Assembly: GCA_023260735.1 (NCBI GenBank)
Contig: JALQUL010000037.1
Coordinates: 1 to 16,325, forward strand
Direction of reading: 5' to 3'
DNA from: Limnohabitans sp.
Lineage (GTDB): Bacteria > Pseudomonadota > Gammaproteobacteria > Burkholderiales > Burkholderiaceae_C
DNA: 16,325 nucleotides
This document shows, one piece after another, positions 1-6,577 of this stretch (position 1 is its first letter; each line of letters begins with the position of its first letter). The notes below the pieces were generated by a model that did not search any database, was not told the origin of the DNA, and was given only the letters and a program-made list of their open reading frames with translations. The position numbers and the translations under genes are program-made.

Positions 1-275
1 TCGTTACCTTGGTGTGAAATCAGTTGAATTTGTGGATAGCCTTCAATATGAGGAAAAAACTCATGTTGTTCCATTTCACCAAATTTTTCACCTAATTTTA
101 AATAAGCTTCAGGATTCAGTGCTTGTTTACGAAAAAAAACTGCCCCGTACTTCCATAAAGCCAATTTAATTTCTTCATAAACATCATCAGACTTTACGTA
201 GTTAAGGTCAACGCCACTAATCATTGCTCCAATAGCTGGGGTAATGGCTTCTACCTCTATATGCCTAAAACTCAT
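1..275 (-). CDS. TauD/TfdA-type 2-oxoglutarate dioxygenase, N-terminal part (cut by window edge)
   Basis: Only the first 91 codons are in the window; the gene runs off the left edge. The translation begins MSFRHIEVEAITPAIGAMIS and continues GVDL, the typical opening of taurine/alkylsulfonate dioxygenases. A segment with VFFRKQ and then FGEMEQH follows, which aligns with the FGELHIH region of TauD. These Fe(II)/2-oxoglutarate enzymes hydroxylate the carbon next to a sulfonate or sulfate so that sulfite or sulfate is released in the cytoplasm. The iron-binding HxD...H residues would lie beyond the edge and cannot be checked. A strong ribosome site, GAGGAG, sits six bases before the ATG. The gene is the last visible member of the minus-strand group with the ABC transporter, 31 bp after the permease stop. 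The substrate is inferred from family and context only; TfdA-like or other substrates remain possible. Confidence 0.85.
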   Translation of the reverse strand, partial: MSFRHIEVEAITPAIGAMISGVDLNYVKSDDVYEEIKLALWKYGAVFFRKQALNPEAYLKLGEKFGEMEQHEFFPHIEGYPQIQLISHQGN

Positions 276-306
276 TTTGTCTCCTCATTGAATTAAAATC
301 TTTTGT

Positions 307-1068
307 TTATTGCCAATGCAACAAGCGTTTTTCTAACCAAGTCATTAAAAAAACCACCGTCACACCCAAGAGTGCCAAAACTAATAATAGAGCCATGACA
401 CCATTCACATCGAAGGTGGAACCTAAATAAGCAATCGATTGGCCCAAGCCATGTTCAGATGCAATAATTTCGGCACCAATTACACCCAGCAATGCATAAA
501 TTAAACCTAGTCTTAAACCCGAAAAAATAACTGGAATTGCACCAGGTAAAGTAACCTGAAAAAAGATGGTGAATGGGCTAGCACCCAATGTTTTACACAG
601 CGTGACATGGTCTTGACTCACACCCCGTATGCCGGCAATTGTGCTTGATAAAACAATAAAAAAAGTAAGGCTAAATCCAACGGCCACTTTAGAACCTAAT
701 CCCAAACCAAACCACAAAATAAATAAGGGAGCTAGCGCTATTCGAGGCATCACATTCAGCGCATTAAAGTAAGGATCTAAAAATTTCTCAATAATTGGAA
801 GAGCAATAAATAACAAACCCACTAACATAGCGGCTAGGCTACCCAATAAAAATGAAATGGCAGTGCCTAATAAAGTCCAAGCCAAATCGGACCATAACTT
901 TCCACTCGCTATATTTTGTCTTAAAAATTCAATAATACCGGAAGGGCGACCAAAAAAAGTAGGATTGAGCCAGCCCTTACTAGTCGCTAATTCACCTAAA
1001 AAATAAAGTCCAATAAGAAAAATCAAATGAACTAATAACCATAAAGTAGGACGATAATAATTTTTCAT
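307..1068 (-). CDS. ABC transporter permease, nitrate/sulfonate/taurine class
   Basis: A 253-residue inner-membrane protein with about six hydrophobic segments (roughly residues 10-28, 64-86, 108-124, 128-146, 186-206 and 226-246). The cytoplasmic coupling loop that docks on the ATPase is clear at residues 158-182 (CKTLGASPFTIFFQVTLP), the EAA-type loop of binding-protein-dependent permeases. Length and layout match SsuC/TauC. The start follows the ATPase stop after 3 bp, and AGAGG lies seven bases before the ATG inside the end of the ATPase gene, so the two are almost surely translated from one message. It would move the ligand delivered by the binding protein encoded upstream. The ligand cannot be read from the sequence; the neighbouring TauD-type enzyme favours a sulfonate or sulfate ester. 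Confidence 0.93.
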   Translation of the reverse strand: MKNYYRPTLWLLVHLIFLIGLYFLGELATSKGWLNPTFFGRPSGIIEFLRQNIASGKLWSDLAWTLLGTAISFLLGSLAAMLVGLLFIALPIIEKFLDPYFNALNVMPRIALAPLFILWFGLGLGSKVAVGFSLTFFIVLSSTIAGIRGVSQDHVTLCKTLGASPFTIFFQVTLPGAIPVIFSGLRLGLIYALLGVIGAEIIASEHGLGQSIAYLGSTFDVNGVMALLLVLALLGVTVVFLMTWLEKRLLHWQ

Positions 1069-1071
1069 TTT

Positions 1072-1869
1072 TTAGCCTCTATGGTTATTCCAACCAGATT
1101 CAAGATAGGACCACAAGCATGCATACAACTCGTGAAAGTGTGGGTTTTTTTGCAACTCTCGAATGGAGCGTGGTCTGGGTAAATCAATTTGAACATCTGC
1201 CACTATTTTTCCTGGCCTAGAAGACATCACTACCACTCTATCTGAGACCGCGACTGCTTCAGATAAATCGTGTGTAACAAATAAAACTGACTGTTGATGC
1301 TGTTGACACAAAGTAAGCAATAAATCTTCTAGTTGTAGCTTGGTTTGAGCATCAAGTGCACCAAATGGCTCATCCATTAATAACAACGGCGAGCCCATAG
1401 CAAAAGTACGCGCTAATGCAACCCTCTGACGCATTCCATGAGAGAGTGCTTTTGGTAATGCGTTTTCAAATCCAGATAAACCCACTTGTATCAACATTTG
1501 TCTTGCTCTTTGCTCTGACTCCTGTTTAGGCACGCCTCTTACATCCATGCCAAACATGGCATTACCTAAAGCGGTTTTCCATGGAAATAGACTATCTCTT
1601 GCCAACATATATCCCACCTGATGACTACCTTGGACAGGAGAGCGACCTTGTATCTCTAATGAACCTTGCCCGCTGTGTGCTACTAGGCCAGCAGCCATAT
1701 TGAGTAAGGTGGTTTTTCCGCAACCACTTGGGCCAACTAAGGACACAAATTCGCCTTGTTTCACCTGTAAGGAAATATCGGATAGGACTTGAGTCAACCC
1801 ATCAAAACTAAGGTAAATACCTTGGGCATTAATAGCGAGTGTGGAATTGTCAGTTGGCATTGAATTCAT
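1072..1869 (-). CDS. ABC transporter ATP-binding protein, nitrate/sulfonate/taurine class
   Basis: A 265-residue cytoplasmic ATPase that powers the adjacent permease. Walker A is GPSGCGKTT (46-54), Walker B LLLMDEP (162-168), the D-loop ALD follows at 171-173 and the switch histidine is H200 in VTHD. Two motifs are unusual: the signature reads LSHGM (142-146) instead of LSGGQ/LSGGM, and the Q-loop region reads GYMLARDSLFPW (86-97), putting Ala90 where SsuB/TauB relatives have Gln. The PW after the Q-loop is typical of the SsuB/TauB/NrtD group. The ATG at 1869 has no clear Shine-Dalgarno sequence, and a second ATG at 1860 is possible. A 210-bp gap separates the gene from the binding-protein gene upstream, wider than usual inside such an operon. 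Confidence 0.93.
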   Translation of the reverse strand: MNSMPTDNSTLAINAQGIYLSFDGLTQVLSDISLQVKQGEFVSLVGPSGCGKTTLLNMAAGLVAHSGQGSLEIQGRSPVQGSHQVGYMLARDSLFPWKTALGNAMFGMDVRGVPKQESEQRARQMLIQVGLSGFENALPKALSHGMRQRVALARTFAMGSPLLLMDEPFGALDAQTKLQLEDLLLTLCQQHQQSVLFVTHDLSEAVAVSDRVVVMSSRPGKIVADVQIDLPRPRSIRELQKNPHFHELYACLWSYLESGWNNHRG

Positions 1870-2079
1870 TCGCTTATAACTTTAAAAATAACTCAAAAAC
1901 AATGTTGAAGAAATAGAGATAACTCTCATCAATCATTCAGAAAATGACATGGCACAGAGTAGAAATGAATATTGAACTGAAGTTTTGATCTATTAATAAT
2001 CTTAAAAGATAGAAACTTAAAGCTCATCAAGCTACACCATACATTAATAAAATGAAGCAGGCTGGATGAGCCCAATCAA
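1870..2079. other. 210-bp gap between binding-protein and ATPase genes
   Basis: No open frame with a plausible product and no strong terminator is visible. Short, weak inverted repeats are present, for example GGGCT/AGCCT on the minus strand just after the binding-protein stop and ATCTT/AAGAT near 2000-2012. The stretch could hold an mRNA processing hairpin that lets the binding protein be made in excess, or a second promoter for the ATPase and permease genes. Neither is demonstrable by eye. Confidence 0.4.
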
Positions 2080-3087
2080 TTAACGTTGCTGCAAGATTTT
2101 TTTGGTATCAAAACTTGCATTCATTTGTTTAGTGGCTACCAAATAATCAGCAGCATACTGCAATGCCTTGGCGTCTGCGGTAAATCGTACGCCTGAAATT
2201 GAAGCTTTTAAAGAGGCATCTACTGCTGCAGGACCTACAGGACTGTCAATTTTAAAAGTATCGTTCACTACCTTTAACACTGCATCATAATTTTTAGGGT
2301 CTTGTACAAAGGCTTCTGACTCACGCATAGCTTTGGCAAAAGAATCTAGAGCAGCAGATTTTTTTTGTGCATATTCAGCACGTACTGTCATTGGACCCGC
2401 TGCACCATTAAGTTTTAAAATTTCTTGTGGGCCTTCGCCTTTTCGAGGATCAACTAATACACGGCACACTTTCATTGAGGCACAAAAACCATCCATGGGT
2501 GAAAATAACATCAAGGCATCTATTTGTTTATTAGCAATGGCTGGTAGAGCTGTGTTAGGTGCGCCCACTGGAATAATCGTCACATCTGAGGGCTGCAAAC
2601 CAGCTCCTTTTAACATATCCACCAACTGAAACTCGGCAGCGCTACCCCTTGCAGTCACACCAATTTTTTTACCTTTTAAATCCATCATTACTGCAGGATA
2701 TCCTTTTGCTGCATTAGGAGTTTCTGTATGTGCTCCGGCCATTAAAAAGAAAATGGTATCGCGTGTCGCCGTGCCAATCACTTTAAGATCAGCTCCTTTA
2801 TTAGCTGCTTGAATCACTACTTCAGCAGGACCAAAGGCGACATCAATATCTCCTGCCATTAAGGTTTGAATTCCAAGTGGCGCTGCCGGTATGGTTTTGA
2901 GTTCACATTTAATGCCATTTTTTTCACAAAAGCCTTTAGCGGCGGCTACTCTGACCATTAAATTTCCAAGCCCCGGATAGTCTTGTACTCGAATGACTTC
3001 AGATTGAGCCAAGGTTTGCGTACTAACAAAAGCCAATAAAGCAGATGTTAACAATTGGAAAATTGCAATGCGGTTGAACAGTTTCAT
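2080..3087 (-). CDS. Periplasmic substrate-binding protein, NMT1/SsuA-like (ABC transporter)
   Basis: A 335-residue secreted protein that would capture the ligand for the ABC transporter downstream. Residues 1-27 form a Sec signal peptide (MKLF NR, hydrophobic IAIFQLLTSALLAFV, likely cleavage after TLA at 27). The mature part has the two-lobe NMT1/SsuA pattern: TLMAGDIDVAFGP (75-87), an LKGKKIGVTARGSA hinge (137-150), then ALPAIANKQIDALML (180-194). Four cysteines occur as two close pairs (C54/C61 and C202/C208), which suggests two disulfides in the periplasm. GGAG sits a good distance before the ATG at 3087. It is the first gene of the minus-strand transport group and lies divergent from a Crp/Fnr regulator, with a CRP-like dyad between them. 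Ligand unknown: sulfonate, taurine, nitrate, thiamine-precursor and aromatic ligands all occur in this fold. Confidence 0.9.
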   Translation of the reverse strand: MKLFNRIAIFQLLTSALLAFVSTQTLAQSEVIRVQDYPGLGNLMVRVAAAKGFCEKNGIKCELKTIPAAPLGIQTLMAGDIDVAFGPAEVVIQAANKGADLKVIGTATRDTIFFLMAGAHTETPNAAKGYPAVMMDLKGKKIGVTARGSAAEFQLVDMLKGAGLQPSDVTIIPVGAPNTALPAIANKQIDALMLFSPMDGFCASMKVCRVLVDPRKGEGPQEILKLNGAAGPMTVRAEYAQKKSAALDSFAKAMRESEAFVQDPKNYDAVLKVVNDTFKIDSPVGPAAVDASLKASISGVRFTADAKALQYAADYLVATKQMNASFDTKKILQQR

Positions 3088-3139
3088 AATGTCTCCAATG
3101 ACTCAATAAAGCATAAAAAGAGGGAATCGACTAAAGCTG

Positions 3140-3145
3140 ATTAAA
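3140..3145 (-). promoter_or_regulatory. Candidate -10 box of the ABC transport operon
   Basis: On the minus strand the hexamer TTTAAT matches TATAAT at 5 of 6 positions. It predicts a start point near 3133 and a leader of about 45 bases to the binding-protein ATG. No good -35 hexamer lies 16-18 bp upstream; TTGTCA (3160-3165) is only 14 bp away. That is what an activator-dependent promoter would look like. Confidence 0.45.
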
Positions 3146-3164
3146 ATCGACTTTACAACTGACA

Positions 3165-3184
3165 ATTGTTACACAGGTTACAAT
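3165..3184. promoter_or_regulatory. CRP-like dyad operator between divergent genes
   Basis: The sequence has the form ATTGTnACnnnnGTnACAAT, with 14 of 20 positions symmetric. It resembles the TTGTGA-N6-TCACAA sites bound by Crp/Fnr-family regulators, and one such regulator is encoded next to it. Its centre (between 3174 and 3175) is 41.5 bp upstream of the start point predicted from the -10 box at 3140-3145, the class II activator position. The symmetry is seen directly; binding and activation are inferred. Confidence 0.55.
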
Positions 3185-3202
3185 CCTAGGGAAAGTCCTA
3201 GG
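3185..3202. repeat. Paired CCTAGG palindromes beside the dyad
   Basis: Two copies of the self-complementary hexamer CCTAGG (3185-3190 and 3197-3202) are separated by GAAAGT. They can act as a direct repeat with 12-bp spacing or fold as a 6-bp stem with a 6-base loop. The pair directly abuts the CRP-like dyad and lies 35 bp before the regulator start, so it may be a second operator or a leader hairpin of the regulator mRNA. Confidence 0.45.
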
Positions 3203-3237
3203 CAAATTAATCCACATGGTCAGCAAAATATTTATCT

Positions 3238-3948
3238 ATGAAGCGCATTAAAAACAAAGCCTCACCTCTCCTTCCAAGCACTACTCAAAATCACGAGTCA
3301 CCGACTCAATTGGTATTGGCTAGCCCAAACTGCTTAACCGAAGCCACTCTTTTTGAATTAAATAAGATTGGTCATAAAAAAACATGGCCAGCCAATTCGG
3401 TTTTATTAAGCCGAGGCACGCCTACTACTTATGCTTTTGTTTTATTAGAGGGTAAATTAAGAGGGGCTATTTCTAGTCCTAACGGTGAAGAGCAGTTTTT
3501 AGGTTGGTTGTTACCAGGCGAAATTACCGGCCTGAGTTCTGTAGTGGGCAATGCTCCCTACCCAGTGGAAGTGATTAGCTGTGAGACCTCTGTGGTTTTA
3601 CACCTTGATCAAACTCGTCTTTTACAATTGATTCAAAGCAATTCTAAAGTCGCAATTGATTTAATTCGTTTTTTAAGTTTGCGGGTGAATACCTTATTAG
3701 ATCGAATGTCTGATCAGGGTTATATTAGTTTGGAGCAAAAAATTACTCATACCTTGCAGCGTTTAGCCAATAGCGATAGTGAAGCAACTTCAGAGGGAAG
3801 GCTACTTAAAATTAGTCAATCGGAGTTAGCCAATGCAGTCGTCGCTTCAAGACCTAGGGTGAACCAACAATTAATGAAAATGCAAGATCAAGGATTACTT
3901 CGACTCGGCTATCGAAGCATCTTGATCTTGGCTCAAAACTCAATTTAA
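3238..3948 (+). CDS. Crp/Fnr-family transcriptional regulator
   Basis: A 236-residue regulator. After an unusual 35-40-residue polar N-terminal stretch, a cyclic-nucleotide-binding-type beta domain runs to about residue 125 (EGKLRGAISSPNGEEQFLGW, then GEITGL at 94-99). A long dimer helix follows (about 130-160), then a winged HTH with recognition segment SQSELANAVVASRPRVNQQL (193-212). It lacks the cysteine cluster of oxygen-sensing FNR (only C32 and C115). Where CRP has the cAMP-contacting Arg-Ser, this protein has a Tyr-Pro-Val stretch around 108-110, so cAMP is an unlikely ligand. The ATG at 3238 has no evident ribosome site and no in-frame start lies upstream before a stop at 3208. It is divergent from the transport operon and probably controls it through the dyad at 3165-3184. 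The effector is unknown. Confidence 0.9.
   Translation: MKRIKNKASPLLPSTTQNHESPTQLVLASPNCLTEATLFELNKIGHKKTWPANSVLLSRGTPTTYAFVLLEGKLRGAISSPNGEEQFLGWLLPGEITGLSSVVGNAPYPVEVISCETSVVLHLDQTRLLQLIQSNSKVAIDLIRFLSLRVNTLLDRMSDQGYISLEQKITHTLQRLANSDSEATSEGRLLKISQSELANAVVASRPRVNQQLMKMQDQGLLRLGYRSILILAQNSI
3883..3930. repeat. Nested inverted repeats at the 3' end of the regulator gene
   Basis: The outer arms CAAGATCAAG (3883-3892) and CTTGATCTTG (3921-3930) are perfectly complementary. Inside them CTTCGA (3898-3903) and TCGAAG (3912-3917) also pair, leaving an 8-base loop. The 16 paired bases lie in the codons of the C-terminal wing and 20 bp before the convergent ushA stop. It could be a transcript-end or mRNA-stability hairpin for either gene; there is no clear T-run on the plus side, and a moderately T-rich stretch on the minus side. 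Confidence 0.5.
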
Positions 3949-3951
3949 ACT

Positions 3952-5655
3952 TTACTTTCGAATCACTTTATTTTCAGGTTCGTAATACTTTGCTTTAACT
4001 AATCCTTTTGCAAAAATTTCTTTTAAAACATCGGCATCTACAAAACCACTATCAACATAAGACGGATGCTTTTTAAAGTTAGGATAACCATCTCCCCCAG
4101 AGGCCATAAAATTATTCATCGCAATCCGATAGGTTTTATCTAGACTTAACACTTGACCACCCACGATTGCACTTTTAATTTGATTATTTTCAATCACTAA
4201 CTCAATTCCAGAAAATTGCGGAAATGCACCAGAGCCAGGTGACATGTTGACTGCAGTTTGTAAAAGTTCCAAAGCTTGTTGTCCCTTTAACTCTACATAA
4301 GCAATGGTGTTACCAAAGGGTTGAACTTTTAGAATATCTCTATAAGTAATAGTACCTTCAGCTAAAGAAGCCCTCACCCCGCCAGAGTTCATAATAGCGA
4401 AATCAGCTTTGGTTTTTTCTTGCATAGCTGCGGCAACAAATACTCCCATGCTAATAGGCTGCGTTCTGACTTTATCGCGTGAGCCATCTAAGTTACCCTC
4501 TAATTGTCCTATAGCTTGAGAAAGCAACTTATCACCTTTAGTTTGATAGGGCTCTAAAAGTGCCAAAATTTCTGAATCTTCTTTGATCTCTTGAGTGGCA
4601 AATACTTTAATATCTTTGCCGCTTGCATCTTTGGTCTTTATCTTTAAGTTAACAGGAATCAATTGATAAGATATTAATTTAAATTGGCCATTTTTAAATT
4701 CAAAATCAGCACGTCCTAAATATTTCCCCCATTCGCCAGCTTGAACAATCGTGGTATTGTTTTGTTGATCTGGTTGGCACTTTTGGCCTGGTTGAAAATT
4801 ACTATCCAATTGATTAGGAGCCTTCATGCAAACTAAAGTGTGCGTGTGTCCTCCGACAATTAAATCTATACCAGATACTGCTCTTGCTAGCTCTATATCG
4901 CCTGCAGCTTGCGAGCCACTTTTACCATCTTCGTAATAGCCTAAATGCGTGGTCGCAATTATCACATCCGCTTTTTGTTTAAGAGACGGAATTAGTTTTT
5001 GTGCAGTTTGAATCGGATTATTAAAATCAATTTTTTTTACATTTTCTGGAAAAACTAATTTGGCTGTATCGGGGGTAGTGAGACCCATTACGGCAACTTT
5101 TACGCCTTGCAAATTAAACAAAGTGTAGGGAGAAAACAAATATTTTCCTTCTTGTGTAATATTGGCAGATAAAACTGGAAATTTTGCTAAATTGATTTGC
5201 TGCTTTAAGATAGCCAAAGAATTATCAAACTCGTGATTACCAACCGTCATCGTTTGATAACCCATAACATTCATCGCTTTTATGTCAGGCTCAGCATTTT
5301 GAGTATCAGATTCTGGTACACCGGTATTAATGTCACCCGCATCTAATAACAAGACATTTCCGCCTTGCGCTTGTACTTCATTACGAATGGTTTTAATGAG
5401 GGTTGCCCTTGCGGCTAAGCCATGTTCTCCGTCTGAATTTTTCCAGAATCGACCATGATTATCATTGTTATGTAAAACCGTAATACGATAGCTTTTGTCT
5501 TTAATATATTGCCCAGCAGGTCCTAAATCTTGAACCGCCAAACCATTTGAAAATGGAATTGTGTCTGTGGTGGGGATATGACTCTGAAAATTAGCACAGG
5601 AGGTACTAATAAGGGCCAGGCTGCTAATACTTAAAAAGTGATATATTTTTTTCAT
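3952..5655 (-). CDS. ushA: UshA-type periplasmic 5'-nucleotidase / UDP-sugar hydrolase
   Basis: A 567-residue two-domain enzyme that hydrolyses extracellular nucleotides and UDP-sugars, colinear with E. coli UshA. Metal ligands of the calcineurin-like domain are all present: D65 and H67 (LHNNDNHGRFW), D108 (DAGDINTG), N140-H141 (GNHEFD), H237 (TTHLGY) and H270-x-H272 (GGHTHT; E. coli has Gln at the last position). The UshA disulfide pair is kept as C276 and C293. The C-terminal substrate domain has NSGGVR (423-428), QPFGN (445-449) and NNFMASGGDGYP (514-525), including the two base-stacking phenylalanines. The ATG at 5655 gives a signal peptide ending LISTSC20, a lipoprotein-like but non-canonical lipobox. 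An upstream in-frame ATG at 5742 overlaps a promoter -10 box and is rejected. The gene converges on the Crp/Fnr regulator with 3 bp between stops. Confidence 0.93.
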   Translation of the reverse strand: MKKIYHFLSISSLALISTSCANFQSHIPTTDTIPFSNGLAVQDLGPAGQYIKDKSYRITVLHNNDNHGRFWKNSDGEHGLAARATLIKTIRNEVQAQGGNVLLLDAGDINTGVPESDTQNAEPDIKAMNVMGYQTMTVGNHEFDNSLAILKQQINLAKFPVLSANITQEGKYLFSPYTLFNLQGVKVAVMGLTTPDTAKLVFPENVKKIDFNNPIQTAQKLIPSLKQKADVIIATTHLGYYEDGKSGSQAAGDIELARAVSGIDLIVGGHTHTLVCMKAPNQLDSNFQPGQKCQPDQQNNTTIVQAGEWGKYLGRADFEFKNGQFKLISYQLIPVNLKIKTKDASGKDIKVFATQEIKEDSEILALLEPYQTKGDKLLSQAIGQLEGNLDGSRDKVRTQPISMGVFVAAAMQEKTKADFAIMNSGGVRASLAEGTITYRDILKVQPFGNTIAYVELKGQQALELLQTAVNMSPGSGAFPQFSGIELVIENNQIKSAIVGGQVLSLDKTYRIAMNNFMASGGDGYPNFKKHPSYVDSGFVDADVLKEIFAKGLVKAKYYEPENKVIRK

Positions 5656-5740
5656 GACCAAAGTAAATAAAAATAGGATATGAGGAAGTGGACGTTGAGT
5701 GATTTTTAGTAAGCAATACTTTTTTATAAATAATGCATCC

Positions 5741-5768
5741 ATTGTAGATAGACAAGTTTTTACGTCAA
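5741..5768 (-). promoter_or_regulatory. Sigma-70-type promoter of ushA
   Basis: On the minus strand TTGACG (5763-5768) and TACAAT (5741-5746) each match consensus at 5 of 6 positions and are 16 bp apart. They predict a start point near 5734 and a leader of about 80 bases to the ATG at 5655. The -10 box covers the alternative ATG at 5742, which would therefore not be in the message. Confidence 0.6.
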
Positions 5769-5910
5769 TACAAGAAGAAAAGTTTTCTATGGCAATTAAT
5801 GTGCTTCTTTATTATTTGGCTGATTTTGTCCTATTTTGGACTTATTGTGCTCTAGTGCTTATGGTTTGATGCTTTTAAACTTGATTTACTCGCTAACCTT
5901 GAAAGCATTT

Positions 5911-6471
5911 ATGTCTCACACTTTTTCTACCAACACCGCATTATTAGTAATTGATGTTCAACAATCGTTTGAACATAGGCCTTATTGGATTGAAGCCGAA
6001 GCACAAAGTTTTAAAAATAACATCCAACAACTGATTGGTTTTTTTGAACAAAGCAATCAAGCAATAGTGAATATTTTCCATATAGATGAAAGCCCAGCTT
6101 TTCGATGGGCAAGTGGTTGGGTAAAACCCATGGACTTTTTAACACATACGCCTCATGTTGAATTTTACAAGCATGTACATAATGCCTTCACCGATACCGG
6201 ACTTGATTTATGGCTCAGAAAAAATAAGATCGATCATTTAGTGATTAGTGGTATTCGTACCGAACAATGTTGTGAAACAACGGCCCGTGTTGCCAGTGAT
6301 TTCGGCTATCGGGTTAGTTTTATTACCGATGCCACACTTAGCTTTGCAATGACACATCCGATTAGCCTTGTGACTTACAGTGCTCAAGAAATTAAAGCTA
6401 GAACTGAATTAGTATTACATGATCGATTTGCTAATGTAGCGACGACCCAAGAATTTATACATGCCTCTTAA
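5911..6471 (+). CDS. Isochorismatase-like cysteine hydrolase
   Basis: A 186-residue cytoplasmic enzyme of the isochorismatase/nicotinamidase superfamily. The catalytic triad is visible: D15 in ALLVIDVQQ, K87 in EFYKHVHNAF, and C120 in GIRTEQCCETT, the nucleophile in the usual TxxC position, followed by a second cysteine instead of the common valine. FGYRVSFITDA (131-141) completes the fold's signature. The start at 5911 fits the family beginning; the longer frame opens at a TTG at 5836 and would add 25 residues unlike the family. No strong ribosome site is seen, only GAAAG at a modest distance. Superfamily members hydrolyse isochorismate, nicotinamide, N-carbamoyl compounds or ureas; the substrate cannot be decided here. 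It precedes eamA and a GlxA-type regulator on the same strand and is divergent from ushA. Confidence 0.88.
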   Translation: MSHTFSTNTALLVIDVQQSFEHRPYWIEAEAQSFKNNIQQLIGFFEQSNQAIVNIFHIDESPAFRWASGWVKPMDFLTHTPHVEFYKHVHNAFTDTGLDLWLRKNKIDHLVISGIRTEQCCETTARVASDFGYRVSFITDATLSFAMTHPISLVTYSAQEIKARTELVLHDRFANVATTQEFIHAS

Positions 6472-6549
6472 GAGACTACCGCCAAACTCTTAAGTGCATT
6501 TATAGCAGGGGCTACAATACCATTAAGTTTTTTACAGATTGTTTCTTTT

Positions 6550-6577
6550 AACTCATTTAAATATATTTAAATGAGTT
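6550..6577. repeat. Perfect 28-bp palindrome upstream of eamA
   Basis: The 14-base arm AACTCATTTAAATA is followed with no spacer by its exact complement, so the 28 bases read the same on both strands. It lies 79 bp after the hydrolase stop and covers the ATG at 6571 that opens the longest frame of the next gene. It could be an operator, or the first arm of an alternative RNA fold, because GAGTT at 6573-6577 also belongs to the hairpin at 6573-6600. Confidence 0.65.

Noticed and set aside
2333..2629. 98-codon plus-strand frame antisense to the binding-protein gene
   Set aside because: It lies wholly inside a well-supported gene, matches no family and has no ribosome site.
5656..5742. N-terminal extension of ushA from ATG 5742
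   Set aside because: The ATG is covered by a promoter -10 box, and the extension would bury the signal peptide.
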